DNA of 64,000 nt, from positions 275,068 through 339,067 of the forward strand of contig NZ_OY782562.1 of NCBI RefSeq assembly GCF_963677875.1. Direction: 5' to 3'. This DNA comes from Thiomicrorhabdus sp. Its GTDB lineage: Bacteria; Pseudomonadota; Gammaproteobacteria; Thiomicrospirales; Thiomicrospiraceae. Under the pieces are notes generated by a model, which saw nothing but the letters and a program-made list of their open reading frames with translations, was not told the origin of the DNA and searched no databases. Of the stretch, positions 50,485-59,511 are shown piece by piece. Every line of letters starts with the position of its first letter. The first letter of the stretch is position 1. The translations under genes were made by a program, and so were the position numbers.

Positions 50485-50937
50485 TCAAGTTTTGCCGAAC
50501 AGTGAGAACGGCTCTTCCGGAACTTCCTGACAACGAATACGCCATTCCAATTTATAATCGCAATTCTGATCCGAACATTGCGTCAGAGAATCGGCAAACT
50601 CTCCCTGCTTTTGAGCTTGGCGCGACAAATAAATGTAGCCATCAGGACAGACTTCACGAGCTTTGATTCGCATCGGCCAACTGTCAAAACCGGTAACCGG
50701 ACCGCTCTTTTCGGTGGCCAAAAGAAACTCGTCTTTGGCAAGCGGTTCGGCAGACACCTCGACTGCTGTTTTTTCCCAGGATTCAAATATACCGTAAACG
50801 CCTTGACCGACACTCTCAACACCACTGCTGATGCTGGAACATCCTGAAAGCGAAAAAAGCGCGGAACAGGCTAAAAAGGAAAGGCCGAATTTTTTTATTC
50901 GACGGAGACCGGGAGAATTTAACATTTTCAGATTCAT
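50485..50937 (-). CDS. hypothetical lipoprotein
   Basis: 150 aa. Signal peptide with lipobox LFSLSGC, then SSISSGVESVGQGVYGIFESW. The mature protein has five cysteines after the lipid one, paired around VCPDGYIYLSRQAQ, QCSDQNCDYKLEWRIRCQE, so disulfides are likely in the periplasm. No family recognised. Own terminator at 50412-50432. Confidence 0.78.
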   Translation of the reverse strand: MNLKMLNSPGLRRIKKFGLSFLACSALFSLSGCSSISSGVESVGQGVYGIFESWEKTAVEVSAEPLAKDEFLLATEKSGPVTGFDSWPMRIKAREVCPDGYIYLSRQAQKQGEFADSLTQCSDQNCDYKLEWRIRCQEVPEEPFSLFGKT

Positions 50938-51026
50938 GTCAGACTATAAAAATTAAAAAAGACGATTACAGGATTGCTGAATCATATCAGAAATTCACCG
51001 CAAAAACTGTTTTATCAAGGCGTTTT

Positions 51027-51338
51027 TCACTGATTTGACAGGGGAAGAGGTTCTTCTTTGATACCTTTCTCGGCAATAACAAAGCACAGATTGGTATGCA
51101 CCTTTTTTCCATCAATCAACAATGAGGTTCCATGAATATCCTCCGGGTTTAAACGGACATCCCCTTCATAAACTTTGATCAACTTGCCGGTCATGCAACT
51201 GTACAGCTCAACAGTACGATTTAAACCCACCCAGTCGGATTGCAGATTTTTTGCACTGTTAGCCACTTTTTCACACCCCGTCAGGCCAAACGACAAAGGC
51301 ATAAAAAACAATGGGAAAAGCCAAATTGACTTGCGCAT
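51027..51338 (-). CDS. hypothetical small lipoprotein
   Basis: 103 aa with lipobox FGLTGC (Cys 22) and EKVANSAKNLQSDW after it. The mature part is a short beta-rich domain: RTVELYSCMTGKLIKVYEGDVRLN, GTSLLIDGKKVHTNLCFVIAEKG, with one cysteine pair. It starts 3 bp after the stop of the next gene upstream, so the two form an operon. No family recognised. Confidence 0.78.
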   Translation of the reverse strand: MRKSIWLFPLFFMPLSFGLTGCEKVANSAKNLQSDWVGLNRTVELYSCMTGKLIKVYEGDVRLNPEDIHGTSLLIDGKKVHTNLCFVIAEKGIKEEPLPLSNQ

Positions 51339-51341
51339 TCA

Positions 51342-51629
51342 CTACTCCTTTTCCAATACATTATCCGAAGTTTTCTTGGCCTCTTCCCATGCCTTTACAT
51401 AGGTTTCTTTTTCGCCAAGTTTTTTCACCTCTTTGACCGCATCGGATTTCGAGGCATCATCACTCCATTCCGAAACAGTTTCCTTTGTCGACTTCCAGGC
51501 TTCGGCAGAATATTTTTTGGTTCCATCCCAAGCTTCACCAGCACTGTCCTTGGTGGATTGCCACCAGTCAGCTTGAACACCGAAACTGACACATAACAGA
51601 ACAAACGGGACCATCTTTTTACTCAACAT
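51342..51629 (-). CDS. exported amphipathic-repeat protein
   Basis: 95 aa. A Sec signal peptide (VPFVLLCVSFGVQA) is followed by an 11-residue-like repeat rich in Trp, Lys, Ser and Glu: WWQSTKDSAGEAWDGTKKYS, AEAWKSTKETVSEWSDDAS. This resembles LEA-type or YtxH-like amphipathic helices, often membrane-associated or stress-protective. Upstream gene of the pair with the small lipoprotein. AGAGAGG-type Shine-Dalgarno precedes the ATG. Confidence 0.78.
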   Translation of the reverse strand: MLSKKMVPFVLLCVSFGVQADWWQSTKDSAGEAWDGTKKYSAEAWKSTKETVSEWSDDASKSDAVKEVKKLGEKETYVKAWEEAKKTSDNVLEKE

Positions 51630-51779
51630 TGCAGACCTCTCTTAGAAAAACGCTTGTATAAGACGTGTTTTACCACAGCCGATTCAAAATCAAAACCTTG
51701 TGGTACCGATTTTCAGGCTTAAGCCATACTTCCTGACAGGCAACAGAAAGCCGACTTTACAAAGAGCAAAGCAGTTAAA

Positions 51780-53141
51780 ATGAGCGCTTTACCTGAATCA
51801 AGAATCCTTTTGACTGCCCGCGACCCGAACATGAACACATCAAACCCCATCAGAAAATTATTGATTATCGGCTATGTATGGCCCGAGCCGAATTCATCCG
51901 CAGCCGGCAGTCGGATGATGCAATTAATCGAGCAGTTTCTGCAGGCGGGCATCGAGGTGACTTTTGCAACCGCCGCAACCGACAGTCCGCACGCAGTCGA
52001 TCTGGAGATTGCAGGCGTGATAACCGCGAAAATCAATTTGAACGACAGCGACTTTGACCACTTTTTAAAACAACTGATGCCGGACGCCGTCCTGTTCGAC
52101 CGTTTCATGATCGAAGAGCAGTTCGGGTGGCGCGTCGAAAACCACTGCCCTGGAGCTTTGCGAATTCTGAATACCGAAGACCTTCACTGCTTGCGGCAGA
52201 CACGCCACCTGATGCTCAAACAACTTGAAAAAGAAACCTATCAGCTCCAATATTCGGAAACGCTTGACCAAGATAAGCTTTTCCGAATGCTGACAAAGCA
52301 GGAGATCTGTAAGCGCGAACTGGCCGCCATTCACCGTTGCGATATCAATCTAATGGTATCGGACTTCGAAATTCAGCTACTGCAAACCTATTTTAATGTG
52401 CCTCCTCGCCAGCTGTACTATCTTCCTTTGGTCTATTCGGCAAAACCGCCCACTCATAAATCCTTCTCGCAACGCAGACATTTCATCGCCATCGGCAACT
52501 TCCGCCACCAGCCAAACTGGGATGCCGTTCTGCAATTAAAACAGCACATCTGGCCACAACTAAGTCGGAAATTGCCGGACGCGGAATTGCATATTTACGG
52601 CGCTTATCCACCACCCAAAGCAACAGCATTGCATTCGAATAAAGAGCGCTTTCTGGTAAAAGGCTGGGCGCAAGATGCATTTGAAACCATCGAATCGGCC
52701 CGAGTCTTACTGGCCCCCCTGAGATTTGGTGCGGGCATCAAAGGGAAATTGGCCGAAACCATGCGCTGCGGTACACCGAGCATCACAACACCGATCGGTG
52801 CCGAGGCCATGCAGTTTTCTGCCACCTGGGGCGGTGTGATTGCCAATAATTATTCAGAATTCATCGAAGCAGCAAGTGAACTTTATCAACATCAGAATTC
52901 GTGGCAGCGTGCGCAGAAAAACGCTTTCGACCTCTTTGACAGACACTTCAGCCACCCTCACAGCGGATTTATCAAGCTGGTTGCTGCCTTGAACGACTAC
53001 CGGCACAACCTCACCGAACTTCGCAGCCAGCACTTTATCGGAGCCATGTTGAATCACCACCAACATAAAAGCACGCAGTATATGAGCCAATGGATTGAGG
53101 CAAAAAATCAGTTGAAAGATAAAAATCCGCAAGCGCACTAA
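51780..53141 (+). CDS. GT4-family glycosyltransferase
   Basis: 453 aa (an internal ATG at 51831 would remove 17 residues). The GT-B fold is indicated by LLIIGYVWPEPNSSAAGSRMM at the start, a nucleotide-sugar domain with HFIAIGNFRHQPNWDAVLQL and ADAELHIYGAYPPPK-like sequence, and the donor-site APLRFGAGIKGKLAETMRCGTPSITT followed by IGAEAM. Acceptor and sugar are unknown; no polysaccharide cluster adjoins it. Confidence 0.88.
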   Translation: MSALPESRILLTARDPNMNTSNPIRKLLIIGYVWPEPNSSAAGSRMMQLIEQFLQAGIEVTFATAATDSPHAVDLEIAGVITAKINLNDSDFDHFLKQLMPDAVLFDRFMIEEQFGWRVENHCPGALRILNTEDLHCLRQTRHLMLKQLEKETYQLQYSETLDQDKLFRMLTKQEICKRELAAIHRCDINLMVSDFEIQLLQTYFNVPPRQLYYLPLVYSAKPPTHKSFSQRRHFIAIGNFRHQPNWDAVLQLKQHIWPQLSRKLPDAELHIYGAYPPPKATALHSNKERFLVKGWAQDAFETIESARVLLAPLRFGAGIKGKLAETMRCGTPSITTPIGAEAMQFSATWGGVIANNYSEFIEAASELYQHQNSWQRAQKNAFDLFDRHFSHPHSGFIKLVAALNDYRHNLTELRSQHFIGAMLNHHQHKSTQYMSQWIEAKNQLKDKNPQAH

Positions 53142-53184
53142 AGCTTTCGATAAAGCAGGAGAATAGAACCGGAGACAATAAAAA

Positions 53185-53212
53185 GCCGGAGCCCCTCAAA
53201 CGAAGGACTCCG
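53185..53212 (-). terminator. terminator of the cytochrome c gene
   Basis: GCCGGAG/CTCCGGC stem with a 14-nt loop; leftwards a T run follows (CTTTTTATT). Confidence 0.75.
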
Positions 53213-53284
53213 GCACCGATTTGAAGAATTTTCTATTCTGGAAACTACTCCAGAATCCATTCCATAGACAATCGCGGATAAAGC

Positions 53285-53828
53285 TTATTTCAGCGTCACC
53301 GCATAATCGGCAACCGCCTGCATGTCATCATCCGACAAACCGGCAGCCATCGGCGCCATGACACCTGTCATCGGCCCCATCTGCTCGCCGGCCTTATACT
53401 TCTTCAATTTGGCAACAATGTCTGCCGGCGTCTGGCTGTTCAAAGCCGGCCCCCATGCCGCCTTCCCCTTTTGCTCCATGACACGCCACACAAGTCGCAT
53501 AAACCTTAGCGCCATCCGGTGCCGCCGCAACTTGTTTTTCAACAGTTTCTTTCACTTCTTTTTTGGCGGCTTCAATCGACTCGGCAGCGTTTGAGACAGC
53601 TTCTTGCGCCTGCTGCTGCAATGTCGGTTGAGGCGCCGCTTTCGGTTCCGGCTGTTTCACATCCATCGTGTTTTGCACAGCTGGTTTTTCCGCTTCCGCC
53701 GCTTGCTGAGGAGCCTCATCTCCAGAACAGGCACTTAACGCAAGCACAGCGGAAAACAGTAATCCGACTGCAAACGGTTTAGTTTTCGAATAAGGTGTTA
53801 AATGGTTTTTCATAATGTGGTTTTTCAT
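53285..53828 (-). pseudogene. lipoprotein cytochrome c (c5-like), frameshifted after the heme motif
   Basis: Starts at ATG 53828 (AGGAGGGC directly before). The lipobox LALSAC is followed by a long Ala/Glu/Gln/Pro linker and then the heme site VYATCVACHGAKGEGGMG. In the current frame the protein then runs into GAGFEQPDAGRHCC and stops at 53394. The neighbouring frame continues PALNSQTPADIVAKLKKYK and GPMTGVMAPMAAGLSDDDM, including the expected axial-Met region, to 53285. Removing one G from the G5 run (53450-53454) restores a 180-residue cytochrome. Intact, it would be a membrane-anchored monoheme electron carrier. Confidence 0.88.
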
Positions 53829-54054
53829 AATGCCCTCCTGACTAAAAATACGCTTTTTCAATGCTTTTACTTTTCAAATATTCTTCATGCAAAGATGCAA
53901 CAGAACGTGAGTCTTGTCCCTGTCAACTGAAAAAACCGGATCTCTGATCCCGGCTTCGTCCGTCGCAACGCTTTCATCTTATCAATCCGAGTTCAATCGA
54001 TACAAGCGCGCTCAAACAAACATCCAGCTTGTCTTAACTATACAGCAGAGTTTC

Positions 54055-57000
54055 CTACATCTCGTTTAACTTTTTTTGCAAACGCGCAATCGAAACTGGC
54101 TGAATGGTTTTCATCGGTTGCGAAAACAGAGAAATTCTTAATTCTTCCAGCAGCCAGCGCAGTTCAATAAAATCCGGATGTTGTCGACTGATCGGATCGG
54201 CAACTCTCTGTTTATAACACTCCAACAACGGCTGCAACTCGCGAATGCTCTTCTGATCCTTTCCTGGATCGAGATCGATTTTTTCCAAACGCACCTCAAG
54301 AGCCTGCAAATATCGCGGCAACTGTTTAAACCATTTTTCGGGAGTATCGCGAACGAAATCCGCGGCAATCAAAGTATCCAACTGAAGACGAATATCGGCA
54401 ATCGACGCCAGCCAGCGCGGGTTCAATTTCCCTTTAACACGTCTGGCAATAGCCTGATGACGACTCAGAATATCATCAAGTTGCCCGGCAATCTGCTGCG
54501 CCTGATCGACCCATCGCAAACGGACATCTTCCAGTACGCTTTCAAACTCTGCCTGCCTTCGAATCGCTTCCGGCTTCGGAACCAGAGCGTGAAGCGCACG
54601 ATCAATCACCTGCCCGGTCAAATCCTGACAAGTTCCATAGGGGGCGTAACAAAGGCAGGCACGCTTCATCGGCAACTTTTTCGTCAAATACTGATATTTA
54701 TCGTGCAGTTCTTGCTTGATCAATGCCAGTACCGCGCGTGCATGCTCCTCAAGCGCCTGTTCCAGATCGCCGCTCATCTGCAGTGAAAAACCTCCAGCGT
54801 ATTTCAAATAAGGATAGACCACCATCTGAGTGCCGCGCTCTTTCAACGTTTTGCATTCTTGAAGGTCACCAAAATCCCAATGTTCGATCACCCCCTCGCC
54901 CTGACTTTTTCCTACGTGATGTTTCTGAATTTTCCGCTCGATCAAATGCAGATAGTCACGCTTCAATTGTGCAAGATCATCACTTTGCGCCAGCTGTTTT
55001 CCATGATCGTCTTCCAGTACAAAAGACGGTAACAAGTGATCCGGCAGAACCAGCCCGGCGAAGTCCTGCTCGGCAACTTTACTGCCAGCCCGACGATTCA
55101 AAGCCCAAACCAATTGATGCAGAAACGGCATCACCTGCCCGGAAGAGGTTTTTTTGCCCTGAGACATTTCACTTAATACCAGATCGCAATATTGCGGCAC
55201 CGGAACAAACTGTTTGCGAAACGCTTTCGGCAGACTTTTGATGAAAAAAGCCACCTTTTCTTTAAGCAGACCGGGAGAAAGCCATTCAAAATCCCGCTCA
55301 TTCACCAAATTCAGATGAACCAGTGGAATATGGAAAATCAAACCATCACGTTTCTTTCCAGGATCAAAACAGTAGTCGACATCCAGCCTCAACTGATTGC
55401 GAAGTTCGACCTGATCCGGATAGTTCTGCAACCAATCGTCGGCAACTTCCTGACGCAATAAAGCATCGCGCTGCAGATACAACTTATCCAGTTCGGCCGA
55501 ATCCTGTCTGGCAACTTTTTTCCACCAGCGCTCAAATGCCGGTTTACTGTAAATGTGCTGTGGAATCCGAGCATCATAGAACTGGAAAACCACTTCATCA
55601 TCCACCAGAAAATCCGGCCGGCGAAGCTTACTTTCTAACGTGCGAATTTCTTCCGCCAAAGCCCGATTGTGCTGCAGAAAAGCGGCCTTGGAATCCATTT
55701 CACCCTGAACAAGCGCATGCCTCAGGAAAAGCTTGCGCGATTCGACAGGGTCGATCGAACCATAATTGCAGGGACGCCGATTCACAATCGGCAGACCATA
55801 TAAAGTAATCGATTCGTACGCTCCGACCTGCCCCGCGCGTTTTTGCCAATGCGGGTCGCTATAGCGCTTTTTGATCAAATGCCCAGCCAGGGATTCCAGC
55901 CAGGTGACGTCAATTTCGGCATTATTTCTGGCATAGAGCTTGGTGGTTTCAACCAGCTCGGCACTTAACATCCATTTCGGCTTGCGCTTGAACAGAACGG
56001 AGCTGGGATGGATGAATAAGCGAGTATTTCTCGCTCCTTGATAGGCATTTTCCTCATCCCGCAAACTGATATTGCCAAGCAAACCGGCCAGAAGCGAGCG
56101 GTGAACTGCGATACTGTGCAGATCGCTCAGACGCTCAAGCACCTGTTTCCCCTGCTTTACTTCTTCATAAAGATGCAATTCCCCCACCTTCATGCCGATG
56201 CGCTTTAAACTCTGTTCCAGTTGAACGGTCAATTCATGCCACTCTTTCATTCTCAAATAGGAAAGGAAGTTGGTTTTGCACAATTTGCGCAACTTGCTTT
56301 GCGACAGATGGCGGCGCTGGTTTTCATAAAAACGCCACAAATTAAGAAAGAACAGAAAATCCGAGCGTTCATCTTCAAAACTCTTATGCACTTTTCGGGC
56401 CGCCTGCATATTCGTTTCATTCAGATCCCGCGGGTCTTGAATGCTTAAAACCGCTGCAATAATGATTACCTCAGCCAGCACACCGTTTTTTTCACCTTCG
56501 ATCACCATCTTGGCAATGCCAGGATCAATCGGCAATCTGGCCAGACGCTTCCCTTCGGGGGTCAAGCGCCGATTTTCATCCAAAGCCCCCAACTCATGCA
56601 ATTGGCGATAACCGTCGTTGATCGCCTTATCCGTCGGCGCTTCAAGAAACGGAAAGCGCGACACCTCCCCGAGAGACAGTTCGGTCATACTGAGAATGAT
56701 CGATGCCAGAGAAGTCCGATGAATTTCCGGATCGGTAAACGCCGGCCTGGCATTGAAATCGTCCTCATCGTACAAACGGATGCAAATCCCTTCACTCACC
56801 CGTCCGCAGCGACCTTTGCGCTGATTGGCCGAAGCTTGAGAGATTTTTTCAATCGGCAGCCGCTGAACCTTGGAGCGCACGCTGTAACGGCTGATACGCA
56901 CCAGCCCGGGATCGATGACATATTTTATTCCAGGCACAGTCAAAGAAGTTTCGGCCACATTGGTACTCAAAATGATGCGGCGCTTTTGCGATGTCTGGAA

Positions 57001-58032
57001 TACCTTCTGCTGCTCATTCAAAGAAAGACGCGCATAAAGGGGAACAATTTCGGTATTTTTAAAGTTCTGCTTTTTCAGAGCTTCCGCAGTTTCTTTAATA
57101 TCGCGCTCACCGACCTGAAACACCAGAATATCGCCAAAAGGATCTGCATACCCCAACTCATCAACGGCATCGACAACCGCCGTCACCGTGTCTTGTTCGA
57201 TGAGATTTCCTGCATCGTCCTCATAACTGCTTAACGGTCGATAACGCACTTCAACCGGATAGGTTCGACCGGAAACTTCGACGACCGGCGGCCGTTTACC
57301 ATCAACGGCAAAATGATCGGCAAAACGCTGAGTATCGATAGTAGCCGAAGTGATAATGACCTTCAGATCAGGACGCTTGGGCAACAGCTGTTTAAGAATT
57401 CCAAGCAGGAAATCGATGTTCACGCTTCGTTCATGCGCTTCATCAATAATAATCGTATCGTATTGACTCAAATAACGGTCATTCTGAACCTCTGCCAGGA
57501 GAATACCATCAGTCATGACTTTGATCAGGCTCTGCTCGGCAACCTGATCCATGAAACGTACCTGATAACCCACTTTATCGCCAATTCGACTGTGCAACTC
57601 TTCCGCCAGCCGTTCGGCCACACTGCGCGCTGCAAGGCGCCTTGGCTGAGTACAGCCGATTTTACCGAAAACACCCCGTCCGGCATCGAGACAGATTTTC
57701 GGAATCTGCGTGGTTTTCCCCGAACCCGTCTCCCCGGCAATAATTACAACCTGATTTTCACGTACCAATTCAACCAAAAGCGTTTTTTTGGCCGCAATCG
57801 GCAAAATTTCATCATAGTCGGTTTTCGGGACCGATGCTCTGCGACGGTCTGCCTGCTCGATAGATTTTTCCAATCGTGCAAACCACTCTTTTCGTTTGGA
57901 ATCAGTGCCTTCAAGATTTTGTATTTTATTCCGCTTATGGAAACTTAATAGCTTATGTCTATCTTTAATCAGACATTTCTGCAACATCTCCAAATCCGAA
58001 TCCAGCTTTTTTTGCGGTAATTTCAATGACAT
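54055..58032 (-). CDS. hrpA: ATP-dependent RNA helicase HrpA
   Basis: 1325 aa, the usual length of proteobacterial HrpA. The DEAH core has VVIIAGETGSGKTTQIPKIC (motif I, near residue 92), IIIDEAHERSVN (II), ITSATI (III), STNVAETSLTVPGIKYVIDPG and ANQRKGRCGRVSEGICIRLY (VI). The winged-helix and ratchet domains follow, then an OB fold and the long DUF3418 C-terminal region unique to bacterial HrpA. HrpA resolves stalled or collided ribosomes and processes some mRNAs. Divergent from the persulfide dioxygenase gene. Confidence 0.96.
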   Translation of the reverse strand: MSLKLPQKKLDSDLEMLQKCLIKDRHKLLSFHKRNKIQNLEGTDSKRKEWFARLEKSIEQADRRRASVPKTDYDEILPIAAKKTLLVELVRENQVVIIAGETGSGKTTQIPKICLDAGRGVFGKIGCTQPRRLAARSVAERLAEELHSRIGDKVGYQVRFMDQVAEQSLIKVMTDGILLAEVQNDRYLSQYDTIIIDEAHERSVNIDFLLGILKQLLPKRPDLKVIITSATIDTQRFADHFAVDGKRPPVVEVSGRTYPVEVRYRPLSSYEDDAGNLIEQDTVTAVVDAVDELGYADPFGDILVFQVGERDIKETAEALKKQNFKNTEIVPLYARLSLNEQQKVFQTSQKRRIILSTNVAETSLTVPGIKYVIDPGLVRISRYSVRSKVQRLPIEKISQASANQRKGRCGRVSEGICIRLYDEDDFNARPAFTDPEIHRTSLASIILSMTELSLGEVSRFPFLEAPTDKAINDGYRQLHELGALDENRRLTPEGKRLARLPIDPGIAKMVIEGEKNGVLAEVIIIAAVLSIQDPRDLNETNMQAARKVHKSFEDERSDFLFFLNLWRFYENQRRHLSQSKLRKLCKTNFLSYLRMKEWHELTVQLEQSLKRIGMKVGELHLYEEVKQGKQVLERLSDLHSIAVHRSLLAGLLGNISLRDEENAYQGARNTRLFIHPSSVLFKRKPKWMLSAELVETTKLYARNNAEIDVTWLESLAGHLIKKRYSDPHWQKRAGQVGAYESITLYGLPIVNRRPCNYGSIDPVESRKLFLRHALVQGEMDSKAAFLQHNRALAEEIRTLESKLRRPDFLVDDEVVFQFYDARIPQHIYSKPAFERWWKKVARQDSAELDKLYLQRDALLRQEVADDWLQNYPDQVELRNQLRLDVDYCFDPGKKRDGLIFHIPLVHLNLVNERDFEWLSPGLLKEKVAFFIKSLPKAFRKQFVPVPQYCDLVLSEMSQGKKTSSGQVMPFLHQLVWALNRRAGSKVAEQDFAGLVLPDHLLPSFVLEDDHGKQLAQSDDLAQLKRDYLHLIERKIQKHHVGKSQGEGVIEHWDFGDLQECKTLKERGTQMVVYPYLKYAGGFSLQMSGDLEQALEEHARAVLALIKQELHDKYQYLTKKLPMKRACLCYAPYGTCQDLTGQVIDRALHALVPKPEAIRRQAEFESVLEDVRLRWVDQAQQIAGQLDDILSRHQAIARRVKGKLNPRWLASIADIRLQLDTLIAADFVRDTPEKWFKQLPRYLQALEVRLEKIDLDPGKDQKSIRELQPLLECYKQRVADPISRQHPDFIELRWLLEELRISLFSQPMKTIQPVSIARLQKKLNEM

Positions 58033-58150
58033 AGTTGACTTAAGCCTTCAAAAATCCGATAATAAACTCCATGAACTTATACGGCCATTAATTAATTTAA
58101 TAATATTAATAAAGGCTTATTATAACAAACCTCATTACAAGGCAGAGTCT

Positions 58151-58855
58151 ATGAAAATTCGTCAGTTATTCGATTATGATACTTGGACCTATACGTATCT
58201 GGTATGGGATGAAGCAACCAAAGAAGCCGCTGTCATCGATTCGGTCATCGAGCAAGTCGATCGTGATATGCAACACATCGAAGAGCTGGGCCTGAAAGTA
58301 AAATACCTTCTGGAAACCCATATTCACGCCGACCATATTACTGGAGCAGGCCCACTTAGAAAACGCACCGGCGCTGAAATCGTAGTACACAAAAACTCCG
58401 GTTCCGCATGTGCTGACGTCCTTGCCGTCGAAGGTGATAAATTCACCCTGGGCGATCAGGAAATCCGCGTTTTGCATACTCCTGGGCATACCAACAACGA
58501 CATCACTTACCTGATTGACGGTGCTGCTTTCACTGGCGACACCTTGTTGGTTCGTGATTGTGGACGTACTGACTTCCAACTTGGAAGCAACGAAGAAATG
58601 TACAACTCCTTAACCGAGAAGCTTTTCAAGCTACCGGCAGATACTATGGTTTTTCCTGCGCACGATTACAAAGGATTCACTCAATCCACCATCGGTGAAG
58701 AACAGGAATACAATGTCCGTGCCGGTTCAGGTAAATCCTTCGAAGATTTCTCAACCATTATGGATAATCTGAATTTACCGAATCCAAAACGTTTAGATAT
58801 TTCGGTACCGGGGAATTTGAAATGCGGTAACATCGGAGACGACAGCGCCGCTTAA
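58151..58855 (+). CDS. ETHE1-like persulfide (sulfur) dioxygenase
   Basis: 234 aa from ATG 58151 (AAGGCAGAG upstream; the frame is open far to the left). Metallo-beta-lactamase fold with the iron ligands of ETHE1 enzymes: THIHADHITGAG (residues 56-67), HTPGHTNNDITYL, FTGDTLLVRDCGRTDFQLGS and VFPAHDYKG. The CGRTDFQ-G segment is diagnostic of persulfide dioxygenases, which oxidise glutathione persulfide to sulfite with O2. This fits sulfide or sulfane-sulfur detoxification in a sulfur-oxidising cell. A strong terminator follows. Confidence 0.93.
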   Translation: MKIRQLFDYDTWTYTYLVWDEATKEAAVIDSVIEQVDRDMQHIEELGLKVKYLLETHIHADHITGAGPLRKRTGAEIVVHKNSGSACADVLAVEGDKFTLGDQEIRVLHTPGHTNNDITYLIDGAAFTGDTLLVRDCGRTDFQLGSNEEMYNSLTEKLFKLPADTMVFPAHDYKGFTQSTIGEEQEYNVRAGSGKSFEDFSTIMDNLNLPNPKRLDISVPGNLKCGNIGDDSAA

Positions 58856-58882
58856 TCGACATCGATTCAAAACCTGACTGCT

Positions 58883-58922
58883 AAAAAGCCCGAAGTGTTT
58901 CTGAAACATCTTCGGGCTTTTT
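58883..58922. terminator. bidirectional terminator between the dioxygenase gene and slyD
   Basis: 13-bp stem AAAAAGCCCGAAG/CTTCGGGCTTTTT, between convergent genes, with A and T runs on the two sides. Confidence 0.92.
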
Positions 58923-59011
58923 ACTTTATCGCCAGTTCAATACTTGATGCCTTTCGCCGGGCATGCTCTTATGCTCACAAATTAATTGCAGCTACCTGCA
59001 CTTGCTGTTAA

Positions 59012-59437
59012 TCAGTGAACTTCCATAACCTCAACGCGGTAATCCAGAGTTTTACCGGCCAAAGGATGATTACCATCCAGATAAACCTTGTCTTCATCTA
59101 TTTCGATGATTCTAAAAATAACCGTATTGCCATCCGGATCTTCGGTTTCCACTTCCGAACCAATTTCGATTTCGACGTTATCGTCAAAATTTTCCGGCCC
59201 GGCGTAAACGATCAACTCATCTTTAACCGGCCCATAACCTTTGTCGGCTTCAATGGTCACTCTCGCTTCAAAGCCAGGCTCTTCACCTTCCATGAACTCC
59301 TCAAGGCCTTCAATAATTTCACCTTCTCCCTGAATGTAAACCACTGGATCTCCGCCAAACGTCGAATCAATGACTTTTCCCGAATCGTCCTTCAGTTCGT
59401 AATGAAACGAAACGCGGCTTCCTTTTTTGATTCTCAT
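59012..59437 (-). CDS. FKBP-type peptidyl-prolyl isomerase, SlyD-like
   Basis: 141 aa. MRIKKGSRVSFHYELKDDSGKVIDSTFGGDPVVYIQGEGEII is the FKBP start, IEADKGYGPVKDELIVYAG the chaperone flap and LDGNHPLAGKTLDYRVEVMEV the end. It lacks the C-terminal His/Cys-rich metal-binding tail of E. coli SlyD, so a nickel-delivery role is unlikely. It is very acidic. Probably a folding helper; the second FKBP of the window. Confidence 0.92.
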   Translation of the reverse strand: MRIKKGSRVSFHYELKDDSGKVIDSTFGGDPVVYIQGEGEIIEGLEEFMEGEEPGFEARVTIEADKGYGPVKDELIVYAGPENFDDNVEIEIGSEVETEDPDGNTVIFRIIEIDEDKVYLDGNHPLAGKTLDYRVEVMEVH

Positions 59438-59511
59438 AACAGCTCCTTCGCTCCCTTTCTCGAGAAATTTGCTTTAAAATGTGCGCTTATTCTACCTTAA
59501 AGGCTTTCTGA

